In this document: positions 35,008 through 44,229 of the stretch, one piece after another
Numbering within the stretch: the stretch's first letter is position 1
How the letters are laid out: each line of letters begins with the position of its first letter
Origin: Clostridia bacterium
GTDB taxonomy: Bacteria > Bacillota > Clostridia > Oscillospirales > Acutalibacteraceae
Length of the DNA: 64,000 nucleotides
Direction: 5' to 3'
Assembly: GCA_017407705.1 (NCBI GenBank)
Contig: JAFQWA010000007.1
Location: forward strand, 41,473 to 105,472
Translations under genes and position numbers: made by a program
Notes under the pieces: model-generated
The model's input: the letters and a program-made list of their open reading frames with translations, nothing else
Database searches by the model: none
What the model was told of the DNA's origin: nothing

Positions 35008-35038
35008 AAAACCTCACTTCTTTGGAAGTGAGGTTTTT
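35008..35038. terminator. bidirectional terminator after ruvX
   Basis: AAAACCTCACTTC / GAAGTGAGGTTTT stem with A and T runs; shared by ruvX (+) and the acyl-CoA ligase gene (-). Confidence 0.9.
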
Positions 35039-35041
35039 AAT

Positions 35042-36763
35042 TTAGTTCATTTTACTTAATTCTTCTTCCTCTAAAACTCGGTAGGCTACTTTTCCAACCA
35101 GAGTTTTGGGCATATCCTCTTTAAAGGTGATGTCATAAGGCATAGCGTATTTTGCAATGTGCTTTTTGCAGTAATCCATAATGATCTGCTTGGTTTCCTC
35201 ATTTGGCTCAACGCCGGGAACAAGCTTTACAAAGGCCTTTACCTTCTGCATCTTATAAGAGTCAGGCACACCGATAACACAGCTCATCTGCACAAGCTGA
35301 TGTGAGTCGATAATATTTTCAAGCTGAGCGGGGTAAACGTTATAGCCTGATGAGATTATCATTCGTTTTGCTCTGCCTTTGAAATAAACAAAGCCTTGTT
35401 CGTCCATAGTACCTAAATCGCCTGTATACACCCAAGTCAGCCCGTCTTTATGAGTACGCAGAGTCTGTGCAGTTTCACCCTTATGGTTCATATATTCCTT
35501 CATAACGGTGGGACCTGCCAGCAGTATCTCACCCTCTTCACCGTAAGGCAGTTCTTTATCGGTGTCAGGCTCAACGATCTTGATATATGTATCAGGGAAG
35601 GGCAGACCAATACTGCCTTCTTTATACATATGTGACGGGGTAAGGCAACAAGCGGTAACGGTTTCAGTGGTACCGTAGCCCTCGCGTACCTGAATGGTTG
35701 CTTTATGGTCATATAAAAATTTATCAAACTTCTTTTTAAGCTCGATAGAAAGTGAGTCACCACCGGAGAAAACACCCTTAAGACAGCTTAAATCAGCACC
35801 GTCCATAGTGGGCAAACGAAGTAATGCCTCGTAAAGAGTGGGAACACCTGCAATAAAATTGCAACGGTTTTTAATAAGGTCCTTAGCATAGCTTTTGGGA
35901 GTAAAACGGGGGACTAATATACATCTGCCGCCTTGAGAAAGCATAGTGTGGATACAAACGCCAAGTCCGAATCCGTGGAAAATGGGCATAGCCGCCAACA
36001 TTTTATCGCCCACACGGAACATGGGGTTTGCCGCAATTACCTGCTGACCTAAAGCATTGAAGTTTTTATTGGTTAAAACAATACCCTTTGTGGTACCTGT
36101 AGTGCCACCTGAATAGAGAATAACTGCAGGGTCGTCAGCCTTGCGCTCTATCTTGTAATTGTAAAAACAGCAACGGCTGAGCTTCATAAACTCGTTCCAT
36201 CTGATAACGGGGGCATCATCGGGAATTTTCTCAATTTTAAGTCCTTCAGTCATCATATATCCCGCTTTAATGGGCTGAGCAAGTTCGTCCTTAATACTTG
36301 CTATAACGATGTTAACCACCTTAGTATTATGACGGATATGCTCAAATTTGTGATAGAACTGATCCAGTGTTATGGCAGTAACGCTCTCAGACTCATTTAA
36401 GTAAAACTCAATTTCCTTTTCAGCAGAAAGGGGATGTATCATATTGGCAATACCGCCCACTAAGTTTACCGCATAGAAAAGATAAATTGACTGAGGGCAG
36501 TTGGGCATAGCGATGGTAACCTTATCACCCTCACGGATACCGATGGTTTTAAGTGCTTTAGCACAGACCTGAATCTGCTCTATAAGCTTTTTATATGTAG
36601 TGGGCTTACCCATAAAATCAAAGGCAACGTTGTTAGGATATTTTTCGGCAATCTCAGCCACAGCCTCAAACATAGTACCTTCAAAATAGTCAAGATTCAT
36701 AGGAACGTCGCCCATATTGTCTTTCCAAGGTGTTTTTGCAGTTATTCTTTTATCCATCACCAT
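35042..36763 (-). CDS. AMP-forming acyl-CoA ligase
   Basis: 573 residues of the ANL superfamily: the P-loop ILYSGGTTGTTKGIVLTN near residue 225, MPIFHGFGLGV, the aromatic motif REGYGTTETVTAC, the hinge YTGDLG and KGRAKRMIISSGYNVYP, and the C-terminal catalytic Lys in PKTLVGKVAYR. It should activate a carboxylic acid, probably fatty, through an acyl-adenylate to the CoA thioester. It ends an operon, two bases after a CoA-dependent acyltransferase-fold gene; the pairing suggests that one makes the thioester and the other uses or senses it. Confidence 0.9.
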   Translation of the reverse strand: MVMDKRITAKTPWKDNMGDVPMNLDYFEGTMFEAVAEIAEKYPNNVAFDFMGKPTTYKKLIEQIQVCAKALKTIGIREGDKVTIAMPNCPQSIYLFYAVNLVGGIANMIHPLSAEKEIEFYLNESESVTAITLDQFYHKFEHIRHNTKVVNIVIASIKDELAQPIKAGYMMTEGLKIEKIPDDAPVIRWNEFMKLSRCCFYNYKIERKADDPAVILYSGGTTGTTKGIVLTNKNFNALGQQVIAANPMFRVGDKMLAAMPIFHGFGLGVCIHTMLSQGGRCILVPRFTPKSYAKDLIKNRCNFIAGVPTLYEALLRLPTMDGADLSCLKGVFSGGDSLSIELKKKFDKFLYDHKATIQVREGYGTTETVTACCLTPSHMYKEGSIGLPFPDTYIKIVEPDTDKELPYGEEGEILLAGPTVMKEYMNHKGETAQTLRTHKDGLTWVYTGDLGTMDEQGFVYFKGRAKRMIISSGYNVYPAQLENIIDSHQLVQMSCVIGVPDSYKMQKVKAFVKLVPGVEPNEETKQIIMDYCKKHIAKYAMPYDITFKEDMPKTLVGKVAYRVLEEEELSKMN

Positions 36764-36764
36764 A

Positions 36765-37628
36765 TTAAAATTCCACCTCTTGATTTAACGGGAACTCCAA
36801 AAGCTCCGGATTTTCTAAAAGCTTTGTGAGCAGCTGAACTGTTCTTGAATAATAAAAACCGTCAGCAATTCGCTCGTCTATGGTAAGACCTAAATCAACG
36901 CTGTCTTTCATAGTCATATTACCTTCCTCATCGAAGAAAGGACGTTTTTTAATCTCGCCAATGGCACAGAAAACAGAGGTGGTACCCCAGTTAGTCAGGT
37001 GATGATAACCTGCCTTTAATTTAATGGAGCCTAAGTTGGTAAGCACCGCTGAGGAATAGTAGGGGTCGGTTTCGATAAGGGATTTGGGCACCCAACCGTG
37101 TTTATCAAGGAAACACATAAACTTAACGGCGGTTTTGGATATAAAACGGGGAATCCTTTGGAAAGCATCCATACTTGCGGTGGAGCTGTCTTTCTTGTCA
37201 CTTCTGCAAAGGGAAACCTGACGGAATATCTCGTCATGGATAGTGTTGATGTTATCGGTTTCCTTTGAGTGAATGAAGGATAAGGCTTCTCCGCTGTCAT
37301 CAGAGAAAATCTTTTTAACCGTAAATGCTGCAGAAACCTCGTTACGCAGATACATATTGCTGTTGGCAATAAAACGGTTCATTTTCGGGCGAAGATGAAT
37401 GGTTTTAAGCATAGCAGTAACGATTATCTGGAACATATTGTACTTGTATTCGGGATTATCCGCATTTTTTGTTTCCAGATATTTCATAGCGTTTGTAAGG
37501 TCGATTTTAGTGCTGATAAATGCCTCGTTATCGCAACGGTTAGGATAGATTATAGGCATTATAAAGTGCATCGAATGGATTTTTTTGAGCAACTTACCGT
37601 CTCTGCGGTCACCGAATTTTCTCTTCAT
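36765..37628 (-). CDS. 2-oxoacid dehydrogenase E2-like acyltransferase-fold protein without lipoyl domain
   Basis: 287 residues with the chloramphenicol-acetyltransferase/E2 catalytic fold alone. The C-terminal active-site segment, DHRxxDG in ordinary E2 proteins, reads LTIDERIADGFYYSR here: Asp and DG are kept but the catalytic His is Glu. NWGTTSVFCAIGEI and SSAVLTNLGSIKL match the E2 core. No lipoyl or E1-binding domain is present, so it is not a pyruvate dehydrogenase component. Lies between ispE and an acyl-CoA ligase gene, ending one base before the latter; likely a transferase with another mechanism, or a structural or binding homolog. Confidence 0.75.
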   Translation of the reverse strand: MKRKFGDRRDGKLLKKIHSMHFIMPIIYPNRCDNEAFISTKIDLTNAMKYLETKNADNPEYKYNMFQIIVTAMLKTIHLRPKMNRFIANSNMYLRNEVSAAFTVKKIFSDDSGEALSFIHSKETDNINTIHDEIFRQVSLCRSDKKDSSTASMDAFQRIPRFISKTAVKFMCFLDKHGWVPKSLIETDPYYSSAVLTNLGSIKLKAGYHHLTNWGTTSVFCAIGEIKKRPFFDEEGNMTMKDSVDLGLTIDERIADGFYYSRTVQLLTKLLENPELLEFPLNQEVEF

Positions 37629-37651
37629 AAATATTTTTCCTTTGCTTTATT

Positions 37652-38512
37652 TTAATCTTCCTCAACGCCGATGTTTACCGGCTTGCAAACAAATATTTCA
37701 TCATATTTATCCTGCAACTGAGACTTGCATTTTTGTGCTGTGTCCAAATCGTCAAACACGCCGAATATACTTGGACCGCTGCCTGATAAAACTGCAGTAA
37801 CAGCGCCGTTTTCCATCAGATCGGCTTTAACGTCAGCTGCGCTGTCCCAGAGAGGCTCAAACACGTTTGCCATATAGTCGCAGGCATCAATTATGTCGCC
37901 CTCACAGATGGATTCCACCAGCTTTGACGTGTCGGGGTGGTCGGGGCTTTCGAGATTGTCAAATCTGCGGTACATTTCACCGGTTGAGGGCTTCTCACCG
38001 TTTTTGATAAGCACAAAGGCACAGTCCTTAAGATCGGGCAGGGGAGTTAAAATTCCGCCTATACCCTCAGCCAACTGAGTTCCGCCCACAATGCAGAATG
38101 GAACGTCAGCACCGATTTTTAAACCTATATCACAAAGCTCGTCTTTAGAAAGTCTTGTGTCAAACAGCATATTCAGTGCGGTAAGCACCGCAGCAGCATC
38201 AGCACTGCCACCGCCCAGACCTGCCGCCACAGGAATACGCTTTTTGATCTTTATTGCGGCACCACCGTCAATTTCAGTAGCCTCAAAGAAGGCGGCAGCG
38301 GCCTTGTAAGCGATATTATCCTCGCCGCTAAGCTCATCCATATTGCTTACGGTAACTTTAATTTCCTCCGCCTTTGTAACGGTAACGGTGTCGTGCAGAT
38401 TTACCGACTGCATAACCATCTCAATGGTGTGATACCCGTCAGGTCGCACGCCGGTAATGTCAAGGGATAAATTCAGTTTTGCATAAGCCAAAACAGTGAC
38501 CGAATCAGCCAT
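37652..38512 (-). CDS. ispE: 4-diphosphocytidyl-2-C-methyl-D-erythritol kinase
   Basis: GHMP kinase of the MEP isoprenoid pathway. 286 residues: AYAKLNLSLDITGVRPDGYH at the N terminus, the ATP loop PVAAGLGGGSADAAAVL near residue 93, and VLSGSGPSIFGVF near 243. All three match IspE. The ATG overlaps the stop of the upstream aminotransferase frame in TAATG, so its translation is coupled to that gene. Product length is normal. Confidence 0.95.
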   Translation of the reverse strand: MADSVTVLAYAKLNLSLDITGVRPDGYHTIEMVMQSVNLHDTVTVTKAEEIKVTVSNMDELSGEDNIAYKAAAAFFEATEIDGGAAIKIKKRIPVAAGLGGGSADAAAVLTALNMLFDTRLSKDELCDIGLKIGADVPFCIVGGTQLAEGIGGILTPLPDLKDCAFVLIKNGEKPSTGEMYRRFDNLESPDHPDTSKLVESICEGDIIDACDYMANVFEPLWDSAADVKADLMENGAVTAVLSGSGPSIFGVFDDLDTAQKCKSQLQDKYDEIFVCKPVNIGVEED

Positions 38513-39699
38513 TATTTTGTACCCTCCAAATTTAATTCATCAATAAATTCTTTTATTTTAGACACAGCCTGTTGCAGATGCTTTAAGCTGTTGCAATAGG
38601 AAATACGGATAAATCCTTCGCCGCTTTCACCAAAAGCACTGCCCGGTACTACTGCTACCTGCTTGGAGATAAGCAGCTTCTCACAGAAGGTGTTAGAGTC
38701 CATACCGGTGGATTTGATGCAGGGGAAAACGTAGAAAGCGCCTTCCGGCTCAAAACAGTCAAGTCCCATTTTTCTAAAAGCATTTACTATGTATTTGCGA
38801 CGAACATCATATTCCTCACGCATATCAGCTATGTCCTCATCACCGTTTTTCAGCGCTTCAACAGCGGCGTACTGTGACGTGGTGGGGGCACTCATAATGC
38901 CAAACTGATGTATCTTGGTCATAAGATCAAGTATAGGAGTAGGTCCACAAGCAAATCCCATACGCCAGCCGGTCATAGAATAGGTTTTGGAAAAGCCGTT
39001 GATGATAACGGTGCGCTCTTTCATACCCTCAATTTCAGCAATAGAGGTATGACGCTAATTACCGTAGGTCAGCTCGGAATAGATCTCATCAGATAAAACC
39101 AAGATATCGGTATCTCGGATAACCTCTGCAATCTCCTCTAAATCCTTTCTACGCATAACAGCACCGGTAGGGTTGTTAGGATAGGGGAGTATTAACAGCT
39201 TGGTTTTAGGGGTGATTTTTTCTCTCAGCTCGTCAGCGGTAAGTCTGAAATTATTCTCGTTTTTGGTGGGGATAATTACAGGCACGCCACCTGCCATTTG
39301 AGTTAAAGGTGTGTAGCAAACGAAACTGGGCTCGGGGATAAGCACCTCATCACCCGGAGAAACGATAGCACGTATGCAACCGTCAATAGCTTCGCTGCCA
39401 CCCACAGTAACCAGTATCTCGTTTTCAGCGTTGTAGCACAGGTTATACTTACGCTGCATAAAATTAGATATTTCTTTACGCAGCTCAACAGTACCACGAT
39501 TGCCCGTATAACGGGTACGGCCCTGCTCTAAGGAACGGATACCTGCTTCTCTGATGTGCCAGGGAGTCTGAAAATCAGGCTCACCCACGCCCAAAGAGAT
39601 GACGTTATCCATTTTTTCTGCAATATCAAAAAACTTTCTTATTCCCGAGGGTTTAAGCTGTGCTACCTGCTTGTTGAGTAATTCAGTAATCTCTCTCAC
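38512..39699 (-). pseudogene. class I aminotransferase interrupted by an in-frame TAG
   Basis: The 396-codon frame encodes a complete fold-type I aminotransferase (AspC/PatA-like) apart from one TAG at 39055-39057. Upstream are SLGVGEPDFQTP, YTGNRGTVELR and LPYPNNPTGAVM ending DEIYSELTYGN; downstream, in the same frame, is RHTSIAEIEGMKERT followed by INGFSKTYSMTGWRMGF with the PLP Lys. The stop replaces the residue after TYGN and would remove the PLP Lys, so the product would be dead unless the codon is read through or is a sequence error. Start GTG overlaps the Lrp stop; the end overlaps ispE. Confidence 0.85.
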
Positions 39700-40175
39700 A
39701 GTGCCAGCATCCCCCTGTCATCTTTCTGATTTCCGGTAAGAGGAGTACCAAGATCCTTATATCTACGGAGCACAAAGTGAGTTGCGGTGGAAATAACGTT
39801 GTTCATGGGAGCCAAACGCTTTGCCACAAACATAGCAACCTCTTTAAAAGTATGACCTTTAACGATAACGCAGAAATCGTAGCCACCTGACATCAGGTAA
39901 ACCGACTCAACCTCAGGCATAACCATAATAGTTTCTGCAATCTCCTCAAAGCCTGCAGTTTTCTGGGGTGTTACTTTTATTTCGATAAGGGCAGTAACAC
40001 GGTCAGTAGATACCTTGTCCCAGTCGATAATGGTTTTGTATCCGCAGATAATACCTTCTTTTTCCAAGCGTTTGATCTCCGCTGTAACTTCAGCCTCACT
40101 CATATTGAGCATACCGCTGAGTTCCTCGATAGTATACCTTGCGTGATCCTCTAAAATCTTAAGAATTTTTTCCAT
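39696..40175 (-). CDS. Lrp/AsnC family transcriptional regulator
   Basis: 159 residues: an N-terminal winged helix-turn-helix (about 1-55, with TIEELSGMLNMSEAEVTAEIKRL) and a C-terminal RAM ligand-binding domain (about 65-140, with VYLMSGGYDFCVIVKG). Lrp-type proteins sense amino acids. The TGA overlaps the GTG of the aminotransferase in GTGA, a pairing common for Lrp regulators that control an adjacent aminotransferase; that it regulates its own operon is inference. Confidence 0.9.
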   Translation of the reverse strand: MEKILKILEDHARYTIEELSGMLNMSEAEVTAEIKRLEKEGIICGYKTIIDWDKVSTDRVTALIEIKVTPQKTAGFEEIAETIMVMPEVESVYLMSGGYDFCVIVKGHTFKEVAMFVAKRLAPMNNVISTATHFVLRRYKDLGTPLTGNQKDDRGMLAL

Positions 40176-40188
40176 TTTTTACACCCTT

Positions 40189-40998
40189 TCATATAATGTT
40201 AACACAGACCGGTTTGCGGTCTTTAAAATAAGTTACATACTTAAATCCGGCTTGATACGCCATATCCACAGCCTCATCAAAGCCTCTTGCGACAAGCTCT
40301 TTTTCGTGGGAATCCGAGCCTATTGTGATAAATTCACCGCCAAGCTCTCTGAAACGTTTTACTGCGTTAAAAGAGGGGAGAGTTTGTTTGAAAGGTGAAA
40401 ATAATCCCGATGTGTTTATCTCTAAAGCTTTGCCGTTTTGGGCAAGATAGGTAAGGATCTTGTCGGTGTATTCGGTATAATGTGACTCGTCGTAAGCAAT
40501 ACCCTGTAAACGAATGTATCTTGTGGGGTAATCCAAATGAGCCAGTGAGTCAAACAGATCAAGCTTACACTGCTCTAACAGCTCGGTGTAGTAATCTATC
40601 AGCATAGGGTTGTAATCATAACCCTCGTAGTTGCGGTCGTGATAGTCGGTCTGACCGGGAATACCGTGAAGAGAGTTCAAAACAAAATCATAGTGATTTA
40701 ATCGGAGCACCTCTTTGGAATGCTCCACACAGTACTTGGCACCGCCCAGCTCAATACCTGCCAAAACCTCTATTTTATCTTTATACTTTTCCTTCGCCTT
40801 AAGTATATCCTGATAACCTTCGTAAATTGCCGCCTTGTATTTTGGTATATGACGGTCGGGGATTTCGTAATGGTCGGTAATGGTGATAACAGAGAGTCCT
40901 TTTTCTATGGCAGAGCGGCACATCTCATCTACCGAATCAAATCCGTCAGGGGAGTTAAGGGAATGTGTATGTGTATCAAAAAGTCGCTGCGACTTCAT
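40189..40998 (-). CDS. PHP-domain histidinol-phosphatase family protein
   Basis: 269 residues with the complete set of PHP metal ligands: DTHTHS at the N terminus, ITDHYEIP, GIELGG, LNSLHG, LAHLDYPTRY, EINTSG and TIGSDSHEKE. The pattern matches HisJ/HisK histidinol phosphatases, which dephosphorylate histidinol phosphate in histidine synthesis. No other his gene is nearby, and the gene is first in an operon with an Lrp regulator and an aminotransferase, so another phosphoester substrate is possible. Confidence 0.85.
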   Translation of the reverse strand: MKSQRLFDTHTHSLNSPDGFDSVDEMCRSAIEKGLSVITITDHYEIPDRHIPKYKAAIYEGYQDILKAKEKYKDKIEVLAGIELGGAKYCVEHSKEVLRLNHYDFVLNSLHGIPGQTDYHDRNYEGYDYNPMLIDYYTELLEQCKLDLFDSLAHLDYPTRYIRLQGIAYDESHYTEYTDKILTYLAQNGKALEINTSGLFSPFKQTLPSFNAVKRFRELGGEFITIGSDSHEKELVARGFDEAVDMAYQAGFKYVTYFKDRKPVCVNII

Positions 40999-41128
40999 AA
41001 ATCTAATGCCTCCAGAACAAATATATACAATGATACCACATTTCCATGTAATTTAACAGTATTTTTTTCAAATTTAGTTAAATTTAACGGCTTTTTATTA
41101 AAAACGACCTTAAAATACGTCGTTATTT

Positions 41129-41157
41129 TTGAAAATAAGTGTTTATTTTAATATAAA
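41129..41157 (+). promoter_or_regulatory. promoter of the ACT/UPF0210 operon
   Basis: TTGAAA and TATAAA are 17 bases apart, about 45 bases before the first start codon. Confidence 0.5.
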
Positions 41158-41209
41158 AATATGTTAATATATTAACAACAGTATTTTGATTGAAAGGTCG
41201 TTATGAAAA

Positions 41210-41479
41210 ATGAGAGCTGTTATTACAGTTATTGGTAAAGACGTTGTGGGCATTTTAGCAAAGGTTTCAACCGCTTGTGCTGAGTGCAATGTAAATGTTA
41301 TGGAGGTTACACAGTCGGTTTTGCAGGATATGTTTGCTATGATTATGATGTCAGACGTTTCCGATTGCAATATTCCTTTTTCTGAGTTTTCAGATAAAAT
41401 GAAAAAATTGGGCGAGGATATGGGCTTGTCCATCCATGTTATGCATGAGGATATTTTTAACTCAATGCACAGAATTTAA
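41210..41479 (+). CDS. ACT domain protein, UPF0237 family
   Basis: An 89-residue single ACT domain: AVITVIGKDVVGILAKVSTACAECNVNVMEV is the ligand-binding strand-helix of the domain. UPF0237 proteins are usually paired with UPF0210 proteins, as here, and are thought to be small-molecule sensors; no reaction is known. The start codon lies 12 bases after AAAGG; a short competing frame opens at 41203 and overlaps it. Confidence 0.88.
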   Translation: MRAVITVIGKDVVGILAKVSTACAECNVNVMEVTQSVLQDMFAMIMMSDVSDCNIPFSEFSDKMKKLGEDMGLSIHVMHEDIFNSMHRI

Positions 41480-41504
41480 TTTCCTGAAAGGATAGGTTTG
41501 TTTT

Positions 41505-42863
41505 ATGCTGAATGTCGGCGATATTTTAGAGACCATAAATATGATCGAGCATGAGCATCTTGATATCCGTACAGTTACTATGGGTATTTCACTGCTTGAC
41601 TGTATCGACAGTGATATAGATGCTGCTTGCAGAAAGGTTTACGATAAGATCACACGTTATGCAAAGGACTTAGTTCCCGTTTGTGAGGGTATTGAAAAGG
41701 AACTTGGTATTCCGATCATCAACAAACGTATTTCGGTTACTCCTATTGCTATGCTTGCATCTGCTTGTCAGACATCTAATATAGTTAAATTTGCACACAC
41801 TCTTGAGAAAGCGGCAAGAGAAGTGGGCGTAAACTTTATCGGCGGTTACTCTGCTTTGGTGCAGAAGGGCTTTGCATCAGGTGATTATGCACTGATCGAG
41901 TCTATTCCTCAGGCTTTGGCTGAAACTGAGCACGTTTGCTCATCAGTAAACATCGGTTCAACTAAAGCAGGTCTTAATATGGACGCTGTTGCAAAAATGG
42001 GTAAGGTTATCAAGCAGGCAGCCCAGCTTACTGCTGATAACAACTGTATCGGTGCTGCAAAGCTGGTAGTGTTCTGTAACGCTCCCGAGGATAACCCCTT
42101 TATGGCAGGTGCGTTCCACGGTGTTGGTGAGCCTGATTGCGTTATCAACGTTGGTGTGTCCGGCCCCGGTGTTGTAAGAGCGGCTTTGGCAAAATCTGAG
42201 GGCTTGGATATTTCAGGCGTTGCAGATTTAGTAAAGCGTACTGCATTTAAAATTACAAGAATGGGTCAGTTGGTGGCTCAGCTTGCTTCAAAACGACTTT
42301 ATGTACCCTTTGGTATTGTGGACTTATCACTGGCTCCCACTCCCGCTATCGGTGACTCAGTTGCCCACATCTTAGAGGAAATGGGACTTGAAAGCTGCGG
42401 TGCTTGTGGTACTACTGCTTGTCTTGCACTGCTTAACGACGCAGTTAAAAAGGGTGGTGTAATGGCATCATCCCACGTTGGCGGTCTGTCGGGTGCGTTT
42501 ATTCCCGTTTCAGAGGATGCAGGTATGATAGACGCTGCAAAATCAGGTTGCCTTACCATCGAAAAGCTGGAAGCAATGACTGCTGTTTGCTCAGTTGGTC
42601 TTGATATGATAGTTATTCCCGGTGACACTCCCGATGCGGTTATTTCAGGTATTATTGCTGATGAAGCTGCTATCGGTATGGTGAACTTCAAGACTACTGC
42701 AGTTCGTCTTATCCCTGCTATCGGTAAGACAGTGGGTGATGAGCTTAACTTTGGCGGATTGCTGGGTGCAGGTCCTGTTATGAGGGTAAACACTGCATCT
42801 CCTGAGAAATTTATCAGCCGTGGCGGACGTTTACCTGCTCCTATGCAGTCACTTAAAAACTAA
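41505..42863 (+). CDS. UPF0210 (PFL family) protein
   Basis: 452 residues of a family structurally related to pyruvate formate-lyase-like barrels but without a glycyl radical site. Recognisable: [58 protein letters not shown] and [30 protein letters not shown]. Almost always encoded with a UPF0237 ACT protein, which lies 25 bases upstream here. Biochemical role unknown. GAAAGGA precedes the ATG. Confidence 0.92.
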   Translation: MLNVGDILETINMIEHEHLDIRTVTMGISLLDCIDSDIDAACRKVYDKITRYAKDLVPVCEGIEKELGIPIINKRISVTPIAMLASACQTSNIVKFAHTLEKAAREVGVNFIGGYSALVQKGFASGDYALIESIPQALAETEHVCSSVNIGSTKAGLNMDAVAKMGKVIKQAAQLTADNNCIGAAKLVVFCNAPEDNPFMAGAFHGVGEPDCVINVGVSGPGVVRAALAKSEGLDISGVADLVKRTAFKITRMGQLVAQLASKRLYVPFGIVDLSLAPTPAIGDSVAHILEEMGLESCGACGTTACLALLNDAVKKGGVMASSHVGGLSGAFIPVSEDAGMIDAAKSGCLTIEKLEAMTAVCSVGLDMIVIPGDTPDAVISGIIADEAAIGMVNFKTTAVRLIPAIGKTVGDELNFGGLLGAGPVMRVNTASPEKFISRGGRLPAPMQSLKN

Positions 42864-42877
42864 ACAGCAAAATTTAT

Positions 42878-42912
42878 GCCTCATACGGAGCATTCCGTAT
42901 GAGGCTTTTTTA
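42878..42912. terminator. terminator after the UPF0210 gene
   Basis: A 12-pair perfect stem GCCTCATACGGA / TCCGTATGAGGC followed by TTTTTT; a minus-strand gene ends just beyond it. Confidence 0.92.
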
Positions 42913-42920
42913 ATTAAGTA

Positions 42921-43709
42921 TCAATCACAACAGCAACGGTCGTTGCAGATGTCAGCTGAGGGGAAAAACTCCTCAGTGGGGAAGTCGATTTTGTTGAACA
43001 ACTCGCAGGGATTGTCGCTTGCGGTATGACACTCCTTGTGAGGAACACAAAAATCATATACAGGCACCAGCATTTGTACGTTTCTGATAAGCTGAACAAT
43101 ACTGAACAGTCCTAAGGTGATGTAAAGGGCCTTTGATCCGCCTGTACAAAGATTGCCGTTGAGATTTCTCAACACATCGCAGGGAAACAGTGATCTTGCA
43201 TCACAGCAACGGCAAAGCTCACAGATTTTTGAGTCTAAAATAACGGGGTCAACACACTGCACAACGCATTTGGGCAGGTTGCTGGAGGGTTTAGACTGAA
43301 GGTCATCGTCACACACTCGTGTGGTGCTGCTGAAGGTCTTTACAGAGCCCTCACTGCCGCAAAGAATAACCTTTTTAGTGGTGGTTGCAAGACCCACAAT
43401 GTCTTCAGGACACTTGCAAGAGGCAGTTACTACCTCACATTTGATTACGAAATAGAAGGTTAAGTCGCAGGAATAAAATCCTCTGTTAAAGGTCACGGGT
43501 TCTACGTCGATCTTTACATTAGCAACCTCTGCACATTTAACTCGGCAGCTGATTGCGTTCTGAATGGCGTCCTGACCGTTGTCGTCGAAATAGACCCTCA
43601 AGTCCTCTAAACAGTCACGGTCCATACAGGAATCGTAAACCCTACCGGCATCTATGCAAACTGCATCGGTGCAGTCATTAAATGCCGAATTCATTCTTTC
43701 ATCCGCCAT
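42921..43709 (-). CDS. cysteine-rich conserved hypothetical protein, possible spore-surface protein
   Basis: 262 residues containing 27 cysteines by my count, spread through the sequence in pairs and clusters (NDCTDAVC, KCEVVTASCKCPED, ICELCRCCD and a final DICNDRCCCD). No signal peptide. Segments FNRGFYSCDLTFYFVIK and KKVILCGSEGSVKTFSS look like a family I have met as a conserved hypothetical in spore-forming Clostridia. Cys-rich proteins of this kind occur in spore coats and exosporia, so that role is plausible, but it is inference. ATG at 43709 follows AGGAAG; an upstream extension to 43802 lacks a site. Confidence 0.7.
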   Translation of the reverse strand: MADERMNSAFNDCTDAVCIDAGRVYDSCMDRDCLEDLRVYFDDNGQDAIQNAISCRVKCAEVANVKIDVEPVTFNRGFYSCDLTFYFVIKCEVVTASCKCPEDIVGLATTTKKVILCGSEGSVKTFSSTTRVCDDDLQSKPSSNLPKCVVQCVDPVILDSKICELCRCCDARSLFPCDVLRNLNGNLCTGGSKALYITLGLFSIVQLIRNVQMLVPVYDFCVPHKECHTASDNPCELFNKIDFPTEEFFPSADICNDRCCCD

Positions 43710-43984
43710 AAAAATTCTTCCTATCTGCCGAGCGCATAGGTCACTCCAACGGCTAAGTTTTAATCTTATCATGCGCATTTTCGGAGTTGATAAGATCATC
43801 ACCGGGTGGTTTTATTTACGCAAAACTGTAAGGTGATTTTGCAATTTTGCGTTGAGCGAAGGCACAAACTTCAATACATTTTATGTGGTAATAATCTTTT
43901 GGTTACAAAAAATAATGCTGATTTAAACATATCGTAGGGGAGGGGTTGCCCCTCCCTTAGGGCAATCTTTTTGTGATGAAAGGA
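43710..43984. other. gene-free stretch upstream of the Cys-rich gene
   Basis: No credible gene. It presumably holds the promoter of the minus-strand Cys-rich gene, but I could not identify one with confidence. A G/C-rich hairpin, GGGAGGGG / CCCCTCCC, sits at 43938-43956 next to the dispersed repeat. Confidence 0.4.
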
Positions 43985-44140
43985 TTTCTTTCGCTCATGC
44001 CGCTTTGGCACCCCTTTTCTTTATGCGAAGAAAAGGGGGAAAGACGTATCAAAGGGACAACCCTTCCGATCGGGTTTTCCCTTTGCAAACCCTTTGTCTC
44101 TTCGGCTCAAGGGCAAGCCGCCCTTGAGAATCCTCGGCAA
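43985..44140 (-). repeat. dispersed intergenic repeat, copy 2
   Basis: Same element as at 29541-29691 but in opposite orientation: TTCTTCGCATAAAGAA core stem, the flanking AAAGCGGCATGAGCGAAA segment, the GGGAAAACCC / GGGTT block and the CTCAAGGGC / GCCCTTGAG end palindrome. The two copies face each other across 14 kb. Non-coding. Confidence 0.8.
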
Positions 44141-44190
44141 GTTTGTATGTAATTAGGAAAAATGATACATTGAGCGTAAAATAATATTTA

Positions 44191-44225
44191 CAAAAAATAA
44201 TGCCTGACACATAATGCGTCAGGCA
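44191..44225 (-). terminator. tcdA terminator
   Basis: TGCCTGAC / GTCAGGCA stem followed on the minus strand by TTATTTTTTG. Confidence 0.88.
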
Positions 44226-44229
44226 AAGG

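Noticed and set aside
39055..39057. TAG as a recoded sense codon such as pyrrolysine
   Set aside because: TAG ends several intact genes in the window, for example the topoisomerase A gene and purN, so general recoding is unlikely; a mutation or error is simpler.
42299..42793. Minus-strand open frame of 164 codons
   Set aside because: Antisense shadow of the UPF0210 gene.
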